Assembly (NCBI RefSeq): GCF_001039355.2
Contig: NW_019773970.1
Location: forward strand, 441,965-505,964
Direction of reading: 5' to 3'
Length of the DNA stretch: 64,000 nt
DNA from: Lingula anatina
Taxonomy: Eukaryota > Brachiopoda > Lingulata > Lingulida > Lingulidae
Shown piece by piece: positions 25,801 through 39,800 of the stretch. Numbering within the stretch: the first letter of the stretch is position 1; the number at the start of each line of letters is the position of its first letter. A program made the translations under genes and the position numbers. Under the pieces are notes generated by a model. The model saw only the letters and a program-made list of their open reading frames with translations. It did no database searches and was not told the origin of the DNA.

Positions 25801-26540
25801 TTTTAGACATTCAAGTTACAAAAAGAGGGAAAATACTCTTAACAACTGCTTTTTCTTTTAAGGCAAAAATGGGACCAATCATTGCATTGCCCTCTTCTGT
25901 TCAACACTGTCTCAGATTTCCCAGATACCTTGTGCTCAAACAGAAACTATTTGACCTAAAAGCAAACTTTTGGAAGCAGGTGGCACATCTACATCCATTA
26001 CTTAGCAACACTTTAAAAGATGTTCAGTGGCTTAGGTGCCCAACATCAACAGGCTACAGCTGTGAAATTAGAAGCAGATGCTCAACAACTAAAGAAAATG
26101 CTTTTAAAATTCCCATTGCCATTGTGAAACTTATTTAAGTATGCATATTACATTAGATGGGTCAGGAAATAAGCATATACACTGTACTAGTATCTAAAAA
26201 ATAAGTTGAAAGTCACATTGGGACTACAGATGCATTTCAATTCTGAGCATGAAAATTGAAGATTAATAAGTAAAATGTGAACAAGATAAAAAACCTATCC
26301 TATGGTTTCAGTAGTACAACCTTTAAAAAGCATGCATGCCTTGTCAGTTGTGTTTATTTCACTGTGTAGGTTGAAAGATTTCAATCTGATTTTCATTCAC
26401 TGAAATTTGCAACAAAACTATGACACAGGCAGAAGAAGCCATACGTTAAAATGTAGCCATGTTTTACATTAGGGACTAAAATATTACAACATTTTTGTAC
26501 ATATAATTAAATATACATGATCAAGGAATATGTTGAAGAA
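22891..26540. other. Non-coding tract; 138-codon minus frame is probably chance
   Basis: Contains the longest gap-free frame in the window (23070-23486, minus strand). It is rich in hydrophobic and AT-coded residues, lacks recognisable motifs and is only slightly longer than expected by chance at this composition. Nothing else supported. Confidence 0.45.
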
Positions 26541-26709
26541 GCTCTAGCTTGAAATAGGCGCCATCAAGTCAGTTTCGAGCAAGGGAGTCATAAATACACA
26601 CATATACAAAAAAGACAATTCATACCATTAACCTGCAAAATGCAATATAACGAAACTGAGAATTGGTCTTCTTTACAAGGACACACTTTAAATTTAGATA
26701 AAATCTTAG
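26541..26709. repeat. 169-bp duplication, left unit
   Basis: This unit (GAAATAGGCGCCATCAAGTC and following) is repeated at 26711-26879 with about four differences. The copies are separated only by a single N at 26710, the same signature as the 1.3-kb pair. Confidence 0.9.
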
Positions 26710-26710
26710 N

Positions 26711-26879
26711 GCTCTAACTTGAAATAGGCGCCATCAAGTCAGCTTCGAGCAAGGGAGTCATAAATACACACATATACAAAAAAGACAATTCATACCATTA
26801 ACCTGCAAAATACGATATAACGAAACTGAGAATTGGTCTTCTTTACAAGGACACACTTTAAATTTAGATAAAATCTTAG
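26711..26879. repeat. 169-bp duplication, right unit
   Basis: Second copy of the preceding unit. Probably an assembly join rather than a biological tandem repeat. Confidence 0.9.
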
Positions 26880-27155
26880 AAACAATATTCATATGACCAC
26901 CTCAGATATATAATAAGCAGTAAGTGCCTTTACTTGAGGTGGGGGTGGGGATGGGTTTGGACTCTGAGTGACACTAAAGCACAAATGCATGTAAATCTAT
27001 AGCAAAAGTCCAACATGATGATCAAGAAAGTGTTATCAAAACTTTTTTAGCAAATACCTTATAATTATGGCTACAACAGATCTAAGTTGCGGATTAAGGG
27101 AGATACATTACTGTGGTTGAGAGAATTACAAATATGTTTGGAAGGAAATCACACT

Positions 27156-27226
27156 GTAATTTAAAGAAAGTAGGGAAATGGTGGCACTTGCAGAACACAA
27201 GATAAAAGCCGTCATATGGTGAATAG
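27156..27226. repeat. Diverged direct repeat, unit 1
   Basis: Contains GGCACTTGCAGAACACAAGA and related flanks. It is repeated at 27289-27360 with about 80-85% identity over roughly 70 bp. No N lies between the units, so this is a genuine older duplication or two copies of a dispersed repeat. Confidence 0.75.
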
Positions 27227-27288
27227 TTTTATGTTATTGCCATCTTTTTTTGTGCTAATTTCTGTAATTCATTTTAGGAAATTGTAAT

Positions 27289-27360
27289 GTAATTTGAAAA
27301 TAAATGGGGAAATGATGGCACTTGCAGAACACAGGATAAAAGCCATCACAGGGTGAACAG
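27289..27360. repeat. Diverged direct repeat, unit 2
   Basis: Partner of 27156-27226. Both units are followed by a TTTTAT or CTTTATT stretch and a T-rich tract. Confidence 0.75.
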
Positions 27361-28903
27361 CTTTATTATTATTTTTTTTTCATATTTTCACCATATATTT
27401 TTGGTAAGTTTTTGAAAAGCAAATATCAGATGTTAAAGGTTTTATGAATTTCTTTACTCAGTTTAATGCAGAAAAATAACATTTCCTTATTAACATTTTA
27501 TGACTTCCCTTTTCCAGTTCAACATTCTAGCCAATGTAAGGATGTTTTACAATGTACTGCTACATATCTAAAGGTTAAAAGACAAATCTCCACAAAAGCA
27601 TGGCTGGATCCAGAGGGATGAGTCACTGCTTGAGATGTGTCATGTCTATCCTCCCTAGCTTCTTTATTTATGTTTTCCTTTCATGTAGATTATCAAAATT
27701 CTTTTCAATTAACCTTATAATATAATCATTGATATGATGGTTAGTCAATAGAGTGTCATTATTTATTATCAAAATATTCAAGTATGGAATTTGCCAATGG
27801 AATACTAATTTTATACCTTGTTGGACATTATGGAATTTTGAGCAAGAACCTGGCAATAATGAATGTTTCCAGTTCTCCGCTACCTCATCTCACCATCCCA
27901 GTAACATTTCATCAAGCAGTTCAAATAAGGTAATCTTCTTTCCTTTAATCAAGGAGATCACACCTACAACCCGCTGTATCGAATAGGTTAATAACCTGGT
28001 TTCTCAACTGTACCATGGAAATGGAAATGAAAATGGCATTAATGATGGAAAGGGCACATCATTTTACAATTTGGTCTTACTTCTAAAAAGATATCCATTT
28101 CAACTGTACAGTGAGGTCATACTGCAGCACATTTTGTGAATTTTCCATCAGCTACCATATTCTATGTAATAAATGAATTCTCTAATTATCCATGGCAATC
28201 AAGAGAACATCAATAGACAGATGGATATTGAATTTAACTTAGCCTATAAATTATTTCAATTATCGTTAAGACTAATATTTTCAGACAATTAATATCAGAG
28301 AGGCATTCACTGTGGTCTGCACTGGTGAATACATATGAAGGTTACTAGTAGGTCATAATATATGGTAATTCCCTGGGCAGTAGTCAGTCCACTAGTGTCA
28401 AGAAGAGATGGAAAATGCTTCTTCTCCATTCTTCCATTCTCCTGGTTCATCATTTATGTCTTACTTTATTTATTCATTTAATTGATTTTTGGGGGCTTTT
28501 GCCATCCTCCTTGGATTGGCCTTGGTATAATAACTTATATTTTAGAGACTTGCCCACACAATATACCTAAGATAACAGTACTCATATATGGTACATATGT
28601 TGAGGAATAACTTTTTTACTATACAGTTGCACTTTTATTCAAAGCTCAATAAACTGTTATTCCTGGGTGCACTTTAGGTGCTACATATTATAATTTTATC
28701 TGGATTTTCTCCATCAAAGGGAAAGTTGTATGATCTACATGGCAATGTACTTTAAAAATTTGCTATTCTTGAGAGCTTATTAAGGTATATTATTTTGCAT
28801 AAATAAACCATTTTTACACCTTGATATCTATGTTAGTCTCTACAGTATATAAAAAGTTTATTTTTGGTATCTATGTCTCATTTCATGAGAGATATTGATT
28901 ACA

Positions 28904-28942
28904 ATGATGATGATGATGATGATGGTGATGATGATAGTGATG
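28904..28942. repeat. (GAT)n microsatellite
   Basis: Imperfect GAT trinucleotide repeat with two interruptions. Confidence 0.9.
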
Positions 28943-29733
28943 GACTGTAATTTAACATCTCATTCTATGTCCATTACCTAAACAAAAAATGTATATCTTA
29001 TTAATTTTTTCAAAAGACTCATTGACATGCCTAAAAATCAAATGAGTAAAAAAATTCCATCTGAAGAGTTACACCACACATACACACACAAAGTTGTTAT
29101 GTTACATCTGGCAGATGTGTTTTCTCCTAGGAAGTTCCACATGGTTAGAAACAAAATTTACTTGCCAACAAATGAAGGAACCTATGACAAACATTTCAAG
29201 AAGCCACTGGCAGTCTGGGGAATAGAAAAATCAATAACTCTTTTATCTTTCGAAAAATAAATGAGAATGCACCTGTCTTAAAACAAGTTTTAAAAAATGC
29301 TCACACAACATAAGCTTAGTTCCTATAGAGACCATAGTCTCCACACCTACATGCAGATGTTACATTTCCTCAACAGGAATCAATGCGGTGTATAATGGTC
29401 ATATCTATCTCAATTTTAACTTTGCCTAGCACCCCAATTTTATTTTCTATTATGTCCAGAAGGCTCTAACACAACTCTAAAGCAAAATGTGCACTTTTGA
29501 CATTGAGATCCATTTCAAGTCTGAGCTCACCCTCAAGGGAGATGTACTGATAATGAAACATGATGATGATGAGACACCAACGTCATAGTGAAGATCTGTC
29601 TGCTGTTGAAAATATTTTTGCTATTTTTGTAATGCATAACATTTGAAAAGTTAAAACCATTATCTGAAAAGGGGAGGGGACATAAAATGGCTCCATCACA
29701 CTCTTTAAGTTAAAATAAATGGTAAAAACAAAT

Positions 29734-29872
29734 TTTATGCAAAGCAATTCTATTCTCTCTCTACATTTGAAAACTTTAAAAAAATAGTATCTACGTGTTA
29801 TAATTTATGCAAAGCAATTCTATTCTCTCTCTCCATTTGAAAAATTTAAAAAAAATAGTATCTACGTGTTAT
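29734..29872. repeat. 70-bp tandem duplication
   Basis: Two adjacent copies, period 70, of a unit from TTTATGCAAAGCAATTC to AGTATCTACGTGTTAT, with about three differences and a one-base change in the A run. No N is present, so it appears to be a real recent tandem duplication. Confidence 0.9.
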
Positions 29873-29939
29873 CTGGATTGCTTGCCTCAGTTAACCAGTA
29901 AGACTTCAAAGTATGACTTAAACCTGAAATTTACTCAAT

Positions 29940-30748
29940 TTCCACTGGGGGCAGTGGATCTGCAAAAATAGTACCATTAATCAATGCTCCTGTTGCCTTT
30001 GCGGACATGTGTTACATGCCAGAATAACAGAAGAAACAATTCTAGTATTCCTTTATTTAATTTTGACTAGAGTTCGACCAGCAAGGTGTTTTCTCCATTA
30101 GTTTAATCAAGGAATAATTATCAAAATTTTCTGAAGACTCATCGCTATCTTATCTAATGGGCTTATTAATATGGGAAAACTTAGAGCTGTTTATTGATTG
30201 GTGAAGAATAGGGCATTGCTTTCCTACGGGCTCTTGTATTGTGTGGTTACATCCAGTCTTGGAAGACGTGCTAATTAAACAATTTTATTCTGCATCTGGT
30301 TTTATAAGAAGGCCAACAATCTGCATTCTGGGAAAGCAAAAGCCCCTGTTGAATAAATCCAGTGGGGCGCTTCATCCATTGCTCCAGTGACCCAATTAAT
30401 TATTCATGAGCATTTCTGCGAGGAGCTCTTAGGTATATTAATGAAATTTCTAGTCAAACTCAATCAATGAGTAATTGAATTTGAGCAAGCATTATACATA
30501 ATTTACACATACAGACGCCTCACAGTGGTGGAAGCAGGAACAGCTAATGTAGTTTAGGGTATCTCACAGAAACTTCAAGGAGACTAAAATTGTATGGGGT
30601 GTCCCATGGAACACATCAAACTGCATCAGTACATGTTAGGGTGAGAAACTAACTTCAGGAGAGAGACAACGCAAGTGTCAACGGAATAACTGACGCAACA
30701 CCGAGACTTTGGGACTCTAAAGGCCTTATGTCAGTATTATTTCCAAGC
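29940..30748 (+). promoter_or_regulatory. Possible promoter/enhancer block before exon B
   Basis: About 0.8 kb immediately upstream of the second signal-peptide exon is more balanced in composition than its surroundings. It contains TTAATTA at 30396-30402, TAATTA at 30272-30277, and a POU/octamer-like ATTCATGAGCAT at 30402-30413. TAATTA is a homeodomain core and octamer-like sites bind POU factors. Whether they act here is inferred from position. No TATA box is obvious. Confidence 0.25.
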
Positions 30749-30827
30749 ATGAATAACATGCATTTCAATCAGTGCAACAGGATAATTACTTCTTTGGTGA
30801 CAGTCCTCTGCACACTGCTAAGCACAG
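30749..30827 (+). CDS. Candidate first coding exon with signal peptide (exon B)
   Basis: The ATG at 30749 (A at -3) opens 26 codons plus one base. A second in-frame ATG at 30758 also has A at -3. The residues run from a polar start to a hydrophobic core (IITSLVTVLCTLLST) and stop at a canonical donor, CAG|GTAAGC, at 30828, in phase 1. Length and layout match an exon that encodes just a secretion leader. The sequence is unrelated to exons A and C except for its role and phase. No downstream exon could be recognised in the following 30 kb. If genuine, it probably splices over a long intron to an exon beyond this window. The protein is not identifiable. Confidence 0.35.
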
Positions 30828-33800
30828 GTAAGCTGTTCTTTATTTATTCATTATATATTACAACTGGCCATTTATAACCAGAATTAGGTGGACAAGGACA
30901 ACAGTACCAATGTTTATCAAGCCACAATCTCATAAAAAATGCAATACATGTATGAAGCTTAGAATGGAATATTACAGAGAGATGAAAAAATATGATAAGC
31001 AATAACCATAACCAAATTTCTTATGGAATACAAACAGCACTTACCAGCAACATACAATAAAAAAATAACGACACTTTCGTTTTCAGATAGACAAAATCTT
31101 AAATTGCCTGCACTTTCACAAATAGTCATTTTTTGTTTCAAGCTTAAGCAAACTAAGCAATTCATAACATTGTGCATACAGAATACTTCCATATACTATC
31201 TATAATCTCCCAATGTCAGTGTGAATTATATCTATGTATTATTGGGTTAAATGCAATATTCTTGCTGTTGTATACAGTGATAATCATTAGTGTCATTGTG
31301 AGAAGATGGAACTGGATTTATATCTACTTGTATTATGTATCTACAACATAGCGTATTAGTGACAATTAATAGATATAGATATGGATCAGCTGTGTTAGTT
31401 CTCTGGGTAATGCAACGCCATCACAAATTCTATATTCTCAAAGCAAACATACTGTTATTTGCCTGATGACTTCATACATGGCAGTGGGATTTCTGAGTGC
31501 TCTTTATTAACGTGGATGTGTGACATATGCATGCATACGTACAATTTTTGATATATGTGTAACTGCCAGTGTACAGAGGAAAATGTCTTTACATATGCAG
31601 AAATGTGTGTGAGGAGGACATAAAACCCTTTTTACCAATTTTGCAGCAACATGTATAAATTCAAATTAAAGTACATATATGCACTAGTACATGTATAGGC
31701 TTTTGTTACATTTTACACAGTTCTCCAGCTGGAATATTTGAGGTACACAACAACATACTGCATGGATGTACAGGATGCAATTAGTTCACATAATGAAAAT
31801 TTGGAAAGGAAATTTGTGACAAATTGATGACAGGACCATTATTTCATACAATGAATAAACTAATGACAGCATTGTATATCATCTGTGAAAAAGCAAACAA
31901 ATAAAAATGTGAGCCCTGGACTTAAAAATTATTTCGCTTTTTTTCAACGCTAAATACTGGAACATAATTGTACCAAAATTTGTCAGCGTGGGACCAATAG
32001 ACATAAGGTTTAGTTTTTAAAAATTGGTATTAACAATCTACCTAACATTTTGAATGAAAGCCATTGTAAGAAGTAAACAATAATCCACACCTTGCCAACA
32101 TCTGTACCATTTAAAACACCACCAATGAAATGAGATTTTTAAGACAAATTAGGACAAAATTAGGAAATTAATACAAAATATCTGTATTTTAAATAAAAAA
32201 CAAAAATAAATATTAAACAACTGACATATGAAGACTTACATGAAAACTTTTTCTACTATACATATTGTATACAGATTTTGAAATAAGCTGATAAGTATAG
32301 CACTGACATGTGTTTAAGTCTGTCATTGACATATATGAAATATCAGGTACTTAAATGTACTCAAATGAAACTCCGGGGAAGGAATGTTCTTTGGGAAGTC
32401 TTTTTATCAGATTGGGATTTAGATCGAGATTAAACATTTATTAGATTTGTAAGAGCAATCATGGCATTTTACTGCTTTTCCCAAAATTCAAAATTCATGA
32501 CATGCTGCTAATGAAGTAAAAGCTTTATCACAATTGTAGACAAAAAAATTTTTTGACATATGTGCATGCATGTCTTTACTTATCCATTTTTCCTTTGAAG
32601 TAAAAATACCAGGACAATTTTCCATTGCATATGTGCTAGAATTATAGACAATAAGCAAAACATATTTCAAGTCATTTAATCAGTGAAACTTAATAATTAG
32701 CTTTTTCCTTGTTTTAAGTGAAATTCGGATAGTAAATATCTGTTCCTTTATCAAGGCCAAGAGGTTTTTATGGGAACAAATGAAATGCAATGCAATCTTC
32801 CCTATATTTCAGAGATCAGTGCACTTGTGGAAAACTTCTGAAAGACAGTGAACTCCCCTGTAGCATATTTATGTACTGAAGACTAATGGAATGTTTTCTG
32901 TTCCTTAGATCTGCCCAGTAGTTCAGTGCTGCAATTAATGTATGTAATTACAATCCACTAAAAGCCATGAAAAATTCCATGATGTATCTATTGTCTAATC
33001 AATCAAATCAACAGATATAGGAAACAAACGCCCAGTGGCTCAAAAGTAATTTAAACAGAGTCTGACTTTGAAAAAGGGGCATGAAAAGAGGAAATATAAT
33101 TCTAAAATACTTTAATCTGAGAAATGAAGATGTAACTTTTCACAAATTTATTTTGTGTAACTTTTTATTTAATAATTTGATATTGGGAATTGTGTTGTGC
33201 ATGACACGCATGAACTGATCAGCAAAGTTATAGGAAAAATGACAAATTACAAATGTCAAAACTGAAGAACCTATTCACCTATGCATGTTGTGAATTGTCT
33301 TATTTCTATTTATTGAAAATGAAAAGTACCACCATACAAGTAACAAGTAAATCAAAATAAAAAAGAGTATACTTTTACAAATTATAATAATGATGATATA
33401 TAATAAAAATAAATAAATAAATAGAATAAATAAAATTTAGACATTTAAATTAAACACTTGTTTTAACAGACTATAACTCTTGAAAGACTAGAACTAATTA
33501 TAATTTTAACAATGTGTTCTAAACTCTCTTTTCATTAAAGCTTAATGATCACGATGAGAATAAAGAGAAGAAAATAACATTAGAAATATAGCCAATCTTT
33601 AAAAAAAGATGAAGTAAAGAAATGCAACAACAAAGTAAATATGTAGCATTCCTATTGGTACAATGTATGTTGGTAAATGGATATTCTGTTTTGTTGACAA
33701 TGACCCTTTAGCAAGAAACATCAATACCGAATTTCCAGTTCTTTTAGGTTAACAGAAGATATACATCCTGAAGGCAAGATGTATTTGCTGGGTTACATGT

Positions 33801-36800
33801 GTTTCCATTATTATATTGACAGTTTCCCCTTTACTTTTCATTTTCTCTTAAATATTTTTATCCATCTGAATCAATGTAATTAAACTGCTGCTCCCTCCCA
33901 GCAAAATTTTGGTCCCTGAGTTACAAACATGACACAATCTGGCTTCAGGACAGACTTGGTAAATCTGATCTTGTGGTTTGAATGCATGGCCATACTACAT
34001 GTTCACACTATACCAGTAGAGATTTGTGGGAAGCTTCATAACAACCACTGTTAAGACAAAGTGAAAATTGTGTTTCAGCCCAGATGAGCTTTCAAGTACA
34101 AGATACTAAATAAGACTTGTACCATTTTAAAGACCTTCTGCCTAAGCTTGTGATTGTTAAGGCAGCGCCAAGCCCCTATGGACACAAACTTGCAATCAAC
34201 CCACAGCAGAATGGCTTTGGATTACTCAGAGCTTTTCGGGCTATACTGAGAATGATGCTGTGTTCTGTTCATTATACTGTCATCACAGAGTTTTATGTTC
34301 AGAACCTGCATTAATTACATGACTATGTGCCCATATTTGCCAGTAACTCTATTGTTTTTATGGGCAATTAGGTATAATTTAATGCAATTTTTAATTGCAT
34401 GGCATGTACATGTAATATGACACAAAATTTTAAGAAAAATATTTCAGGCAAAAATGATTTCAAAGAATTTATACAAAAATTCTTGAACTAAATGATTACA
34501 TTTTGTAGGTGAGATTAATATATGATTCAATTACATGTACAACTCATTCCCCTTGCAACAGTCATCCAGCGCCGATGAATCATGATAACCAAAATGTACA
34601 AAGTGCATGTGCTGTGCTGATTTTCTGGGTACTTTTCTCCCCTTTGTCTGATAATCTCTGGTATCTCTTCTGATTTCTTGCTATCTTTGCCATGGGAATA
34701 AGAACAGATTAATCAGCTGTCTCAGTAATAAAGTAGCTAATAAATCACATTTTAACACAATTAATACAATATCAGGCTGCTCTATAAAGAATATATATGA
34801 ACTATGTCCCCCCTCCCAAATCCCTGTTTACAGGGGGTATGATGACGATCTAAATGCCCACATAGCTTCGTTATTGCATGCATGTTATATAAAGGATGCA
34901 CAAACACAAAATAATAATCTCACAAAGTTGCTATGAATACCAACTAGAGTTTAGGAAAGGTAACAAGGATTAATATCTTCAAATTTATATTATAACAATA
35001 ATTTAATTTATGATAATAGTAATTAAAATGTGATTGTTATCCCCAAGGAACAACTTGTAATGGCATAGATTGAATAATAAAACTGCATATTAAAAGCAAA
35101 ATGTTGCTAGAAAGTAAATACATTCAGAAAAGATTGATGGAAGTGATTTAACCACATGACCCACACATGCTATCACTGGTGTCATGCAGCAAATTATGCT
35201 AAATAATATCTGATTCAATAAAACTGCTTGAGCTTAGTCAAACTCTGAACTTGCACCTTGCAAGATCACAGACATTATGTAAGTGGGCAAATAAGACAAG
35301 TTAAATGTTTGAAAGAAAAGTCATATTGAAAGCATACAGTGGCATGTTGATAATTCTGAAGAAACCAACACATATACAGTATTTATGCATAAGAAATTCA
35401 GTCAAAAGATCATTTTGTTGTACAGAATCTGTCTTCAAAATGACTTGGACTAGATGAAGAATTTGTGCACAATCATGGAAGATGTGGACAGTAATATGTC
35501 ATGTTGAGTTTTTGAGTCCATAATGTGTACCTTATGTGTTTGTTCTTTTGATAAAGCTGGTTTCATTTCCCTTTTGCTCCTGGGAGAGCCACTCAGTACA
35601 CGAAAAAACATCACAATTGAGCACTGGCAGAGTAATAAAGTGAGAGCTGAACCTGATAATGTGATGAAAACAAGTGAAAGTTCTTGTTCAGCTAATGGGA
35701 AAAGAACAACCCTACATTAGGCTTTTCTTTATTAGGTGTCCTGAAATAGACACTTACAGAGGATATATCAATTATTTAGGGAGGTCCAAGGATAATGGAC
35801 TTCTTCATTAAATACTTGTAGCATGGCAGCAAATAAAGTACTTTGAATAAAAATCTCTTCTCCCGTGACTTATGTCCAAGTCCTATCATGTATGCACTAT
35901 TAAGGTAAATCAATACTCTCTTGATCCTTCAACTGCTTGATGCTGACAATATCTTGATTATTTTTGTCATGACAAACAAGTGTCAATTAGTTTTTATAAA
36001 CTAATGGCTTGGTAACATGCTGCAATAGGTCTCTCCAAGTCTCTGGTGTCCCTGTTAACTCAAAACAAGAAAAGCAATATCCAAGAAGGATGTTGATAAG
36101 ATTCACTTTGTATAATTGTCAATTTAAGTAGTACTAAGGAACAAGTCATTTCACTGGTTTTATTCTTTACAGTATGCCCGTCATGTACACTATGTAGTTA
36201 ATGATCTAGCCCCTCCTCCATGCCTACTCCCCCCTCCCCCCAAAAAAAATGCTTTAATCTTTTTTCATCATCTTCTAGCTATAGTACCTATACTTCTGTC
36301 AATGTATGAAGATTAAACTGGTTCTACCTTTAGTTATTAAGATCATCTCAATGTGAAATATACATATCAAACAACATTTTCTAGCAAGTACATCTTTGAT
36401 TAAGAGACATAAAACTTGAGGATAGCAAAGGAATGAAACCCCCCCCCCCCACACACACACACACACACAAACATATGCTCACATGCACACACATCACCTT
36501 AGCAAGATAGTGCCCTAGCATTTCTACAACTCTTGAGTCTATGGAATAACATACATGTCAGTTAAAATGGATCAATGGTCATAAGCCACTTATGTTCACA
36601 CAAGACCAACTGGCGCTAGGCAAGGTGTCACTTCTATGGATTTCAACCCCAGAGGACCTCATTTGTTCTGGTGGCAAAATTGGTTGGCATTTCCAGCAAA
36701 CAGAACCACTTAAGAAATAGGTCAATTAAAATATCTGTCCAGCTTTTATCTCTCTAATACACTTTATAAAATTTTGGCAAATAAATCTGAGTCAAAGTCA

Positions 36801-39800
36801 TTGTCAAATTCAGTATGATTTTCAGTTAGTGCTTTTTCGGTAAGGACACTTCTCGTGTGAGACAGTTATTGCATATTTTCATAACTTTTGTGTTATATCT
36901 TATAGTGCATGTTTGTAAAGCCATACAAAAGTTTACACAGTACAAGCATACACAATAATTGTTTCTTCTTTCCTATTACTCTAGTTTAAAAGATTTTTGT
37001 ACTTTTTAAAAAGGCAAAGCTTCCAGTAGTTCTACTGTTTCTTTAATGAACCTCAATAAATAGTGCCTCAAACTCTTTATTGCATTTGAACAACCTCTGT
37101 GGTTCTATCTTAGACCATTATGATTACTTTTCCTGGACACATGCATCAGTAGATTCGCTTCACAATAATAATAATAATTGCCATCTCATATGACTTTCAT
37201 TTCTGTATGAGTTATTTTTAATTTGGCCCTTCTGAAACACAGGTCTGGACAATCAGGTATAATAAGCCTGGTCTGTCGTTCAGCTTCATTGCTGATGGGG
37301 ACATTTTCAGATCATTACCATCTCTTAATACATCTTTGTATGTTAAGTTCACTGCAAGCTTGGCTGGTGATAGAATACTTATTGCTTATCTGTCTCTCAA
37401 CTGGCTATGAATGTTCCCAATAAGCACAGGGGTATCAATTCAAGTTGAAATAAAATGTTTTTTGAGCATCCGTGTGTGTCTTTAGGCTCTGATGAGCAAT
37501 AAAAGCATATAACATCACTCATCCATTTGACGATGACAAAGATGGATGCTTACATATAAGTTTGTGCTGAACTCCTGGGGCTTTTCTTAAAGCATAAACC
37601 AAAAAGTTTGAGTTGTTTGACTTGTGTTTCTCAGTCCTCTTAAGTTGCTTCAATTCAAACAAACTTGTATCCGCTGGTAGGTAATTTGTCTGTTAACTCC
37701 TACTGAGGAAATTTACATTCTGATAGGGTTAAGTTTTTCAACATTTGTTGATGAGTATATGAAAACTTTATAGGTAATACTTAAAATGTATGCTGTGTAT
37801 GAATATTAAAAGAGATAACATAATTTTAGCTTATAACAAAAAAATTCTCAACGCAACAACATAGTTTCATGCCATAGTTTCAATGTGGGATCAACGTTTT
37901 TTAAAAATCTAAAAATCCAAATGCCTTTCACCTCATAATATCTTATTGGTGCGACAGTATCATAGTTTTGAAAATAGAAGGATCTTTGAAATGACAATTG
38001 AATTTTTAAATTTACATGAGCTGCAATTTATTGTCAAGGGATTAAGTAAAGTCTAAATATGAACATTTTGAGGATGTCAATTAAAAAAAAGACAAAAAAG
38101 GCATATTCAAAGTTATTGACTGTATTTGTCCTAGAAAAACATCTTCTGAGGTAATAATTACTATTGCAACACTAATAGTTCCAAGAGACAGCAAATCATG
38201 ATACTAGTTATCATGTGAAAGCACCCCCAGGCATATAGTCTCTAATGGATGATTTATATATAACAGATATTAAAGAAAAACCAATGAGCAACTTTGCCTA
38301 CTTTTATTGAAATGTGAATTTTTCATGTAAGATAGCAAGTTAAGTAAATATATTTGCAGTTGATTACTCTGTTTATTGTGACTAAATTAAATGTCCCAAC
38401 ATCACACATGTAAATACAACAGCTACTGCAACAGTGAAAAAAGGCAGCAAATTATTTGGGAAAAAATATTTTGTCACATTTTAGGGTGGGAAAAGAAAAT
38501 GGGTTGCTAACTCACAAAGTGCCATTGGCATTATTTGCATACCCTTTACTCAGAGCAGTAAACTCAATCTATTATATTCTTTCCATCTCATATAACACCA
38601 ACTAAGCAGTAAATGCAATTCTACATTTGGATAAATCATACAACACCTGAGCCTACTTTCCTTGATACTTCAATAATGGCCTTTTGTGATACTTTGAGGC
38701 TTTGCTGCCACATTTATCTTACGAAGTTGACAAATTGCTATAAGTTTCTACTTAAACCCCTGACACTTTACACAAAAGTACAGTCTGAGGACATAAGATC
38801 AGATATGGATATGCATGCAACTACTGAATCTTTCTGATAACAATAATAATTTGGAATGGGGCTTTGAGTGCAGTAAAGCAACAGCAAGCATTTGAAGCTG
38901 CCAAATTTTGTAAGATATGTTTAAAAACAAAAGGATCTTAGAGGAGGTATATTTGTAATGGAAGCTTGGGGAGGGATTTCCTCCACTGTTAGCCTTCTCT
39001 GTTCTTAATTGCTGCAAAGTAATATAGAAGCTACTATACTGTGAAACTATTATGAAAAAGTTTCCTCAAATTAAAGTATTCCTAGGACACCATTACCACT
39101 GTATTATTACTTTTTTTGCTTGACATGAAAGGAAAGTAAATATAAATTTATGTAATAACATGTAAATATTTATTCTCATAGGTAAAATATGCAATAGAAA
39201 GACTGAGTTTTAAAGACTCCTGCAATAAATGCATATTCAACATGTTGTTAAGCTGTTTTTATGTCTTTTAGTGGCATGCAAATTGTAACGCTACCGAGTC
39301 AAGCTCTCTGATTAACTTATACAACTGTAGTAAACTACATTTACCTTTCATTACCTACAAGCTACACATGGCATGTGTAAGGTAAAAATCCACTTAAATG
39401 TCAATTGTTATTCACAAGACTGCATGGCTATATTGGTTGGGCAAAATTAACTTCATTATTTACCTCTAAGAGGAATGACCTTAAACGAGTTGCAATTTAA
39501 AGCACCTACATGTAAAACAGCATGCAAGCATCAAGAGACAGTCAATAGGAGTTCATATCTGCATTCCAACTTTGACTGCACTGAAACCAACTGCTTTGTT
39601 ACTAAGCCATTTATATATTTATATTTTTACATGATGTACTGAAGCAAAGTAAACTTTTCTGTAGCATAACAGGTCCAGAGACAGGGGGTGGGTTTAAGGT
39701 TCGAAAGGACTGCCCTGTTGGAAAATGTCCATATCTCAAGTGGTAAAAGGTAGTCTGAAGGTTTATTGGTCCAAATGTTCACTATAGAACCAATTAATGA

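Noticed and set aside
25869-26138. 89-codon + frame after a TTTTAAGG stretch
   Set aside because: Looks protein-like in places but has no domain and no clear splice donor, and it is within chance length.
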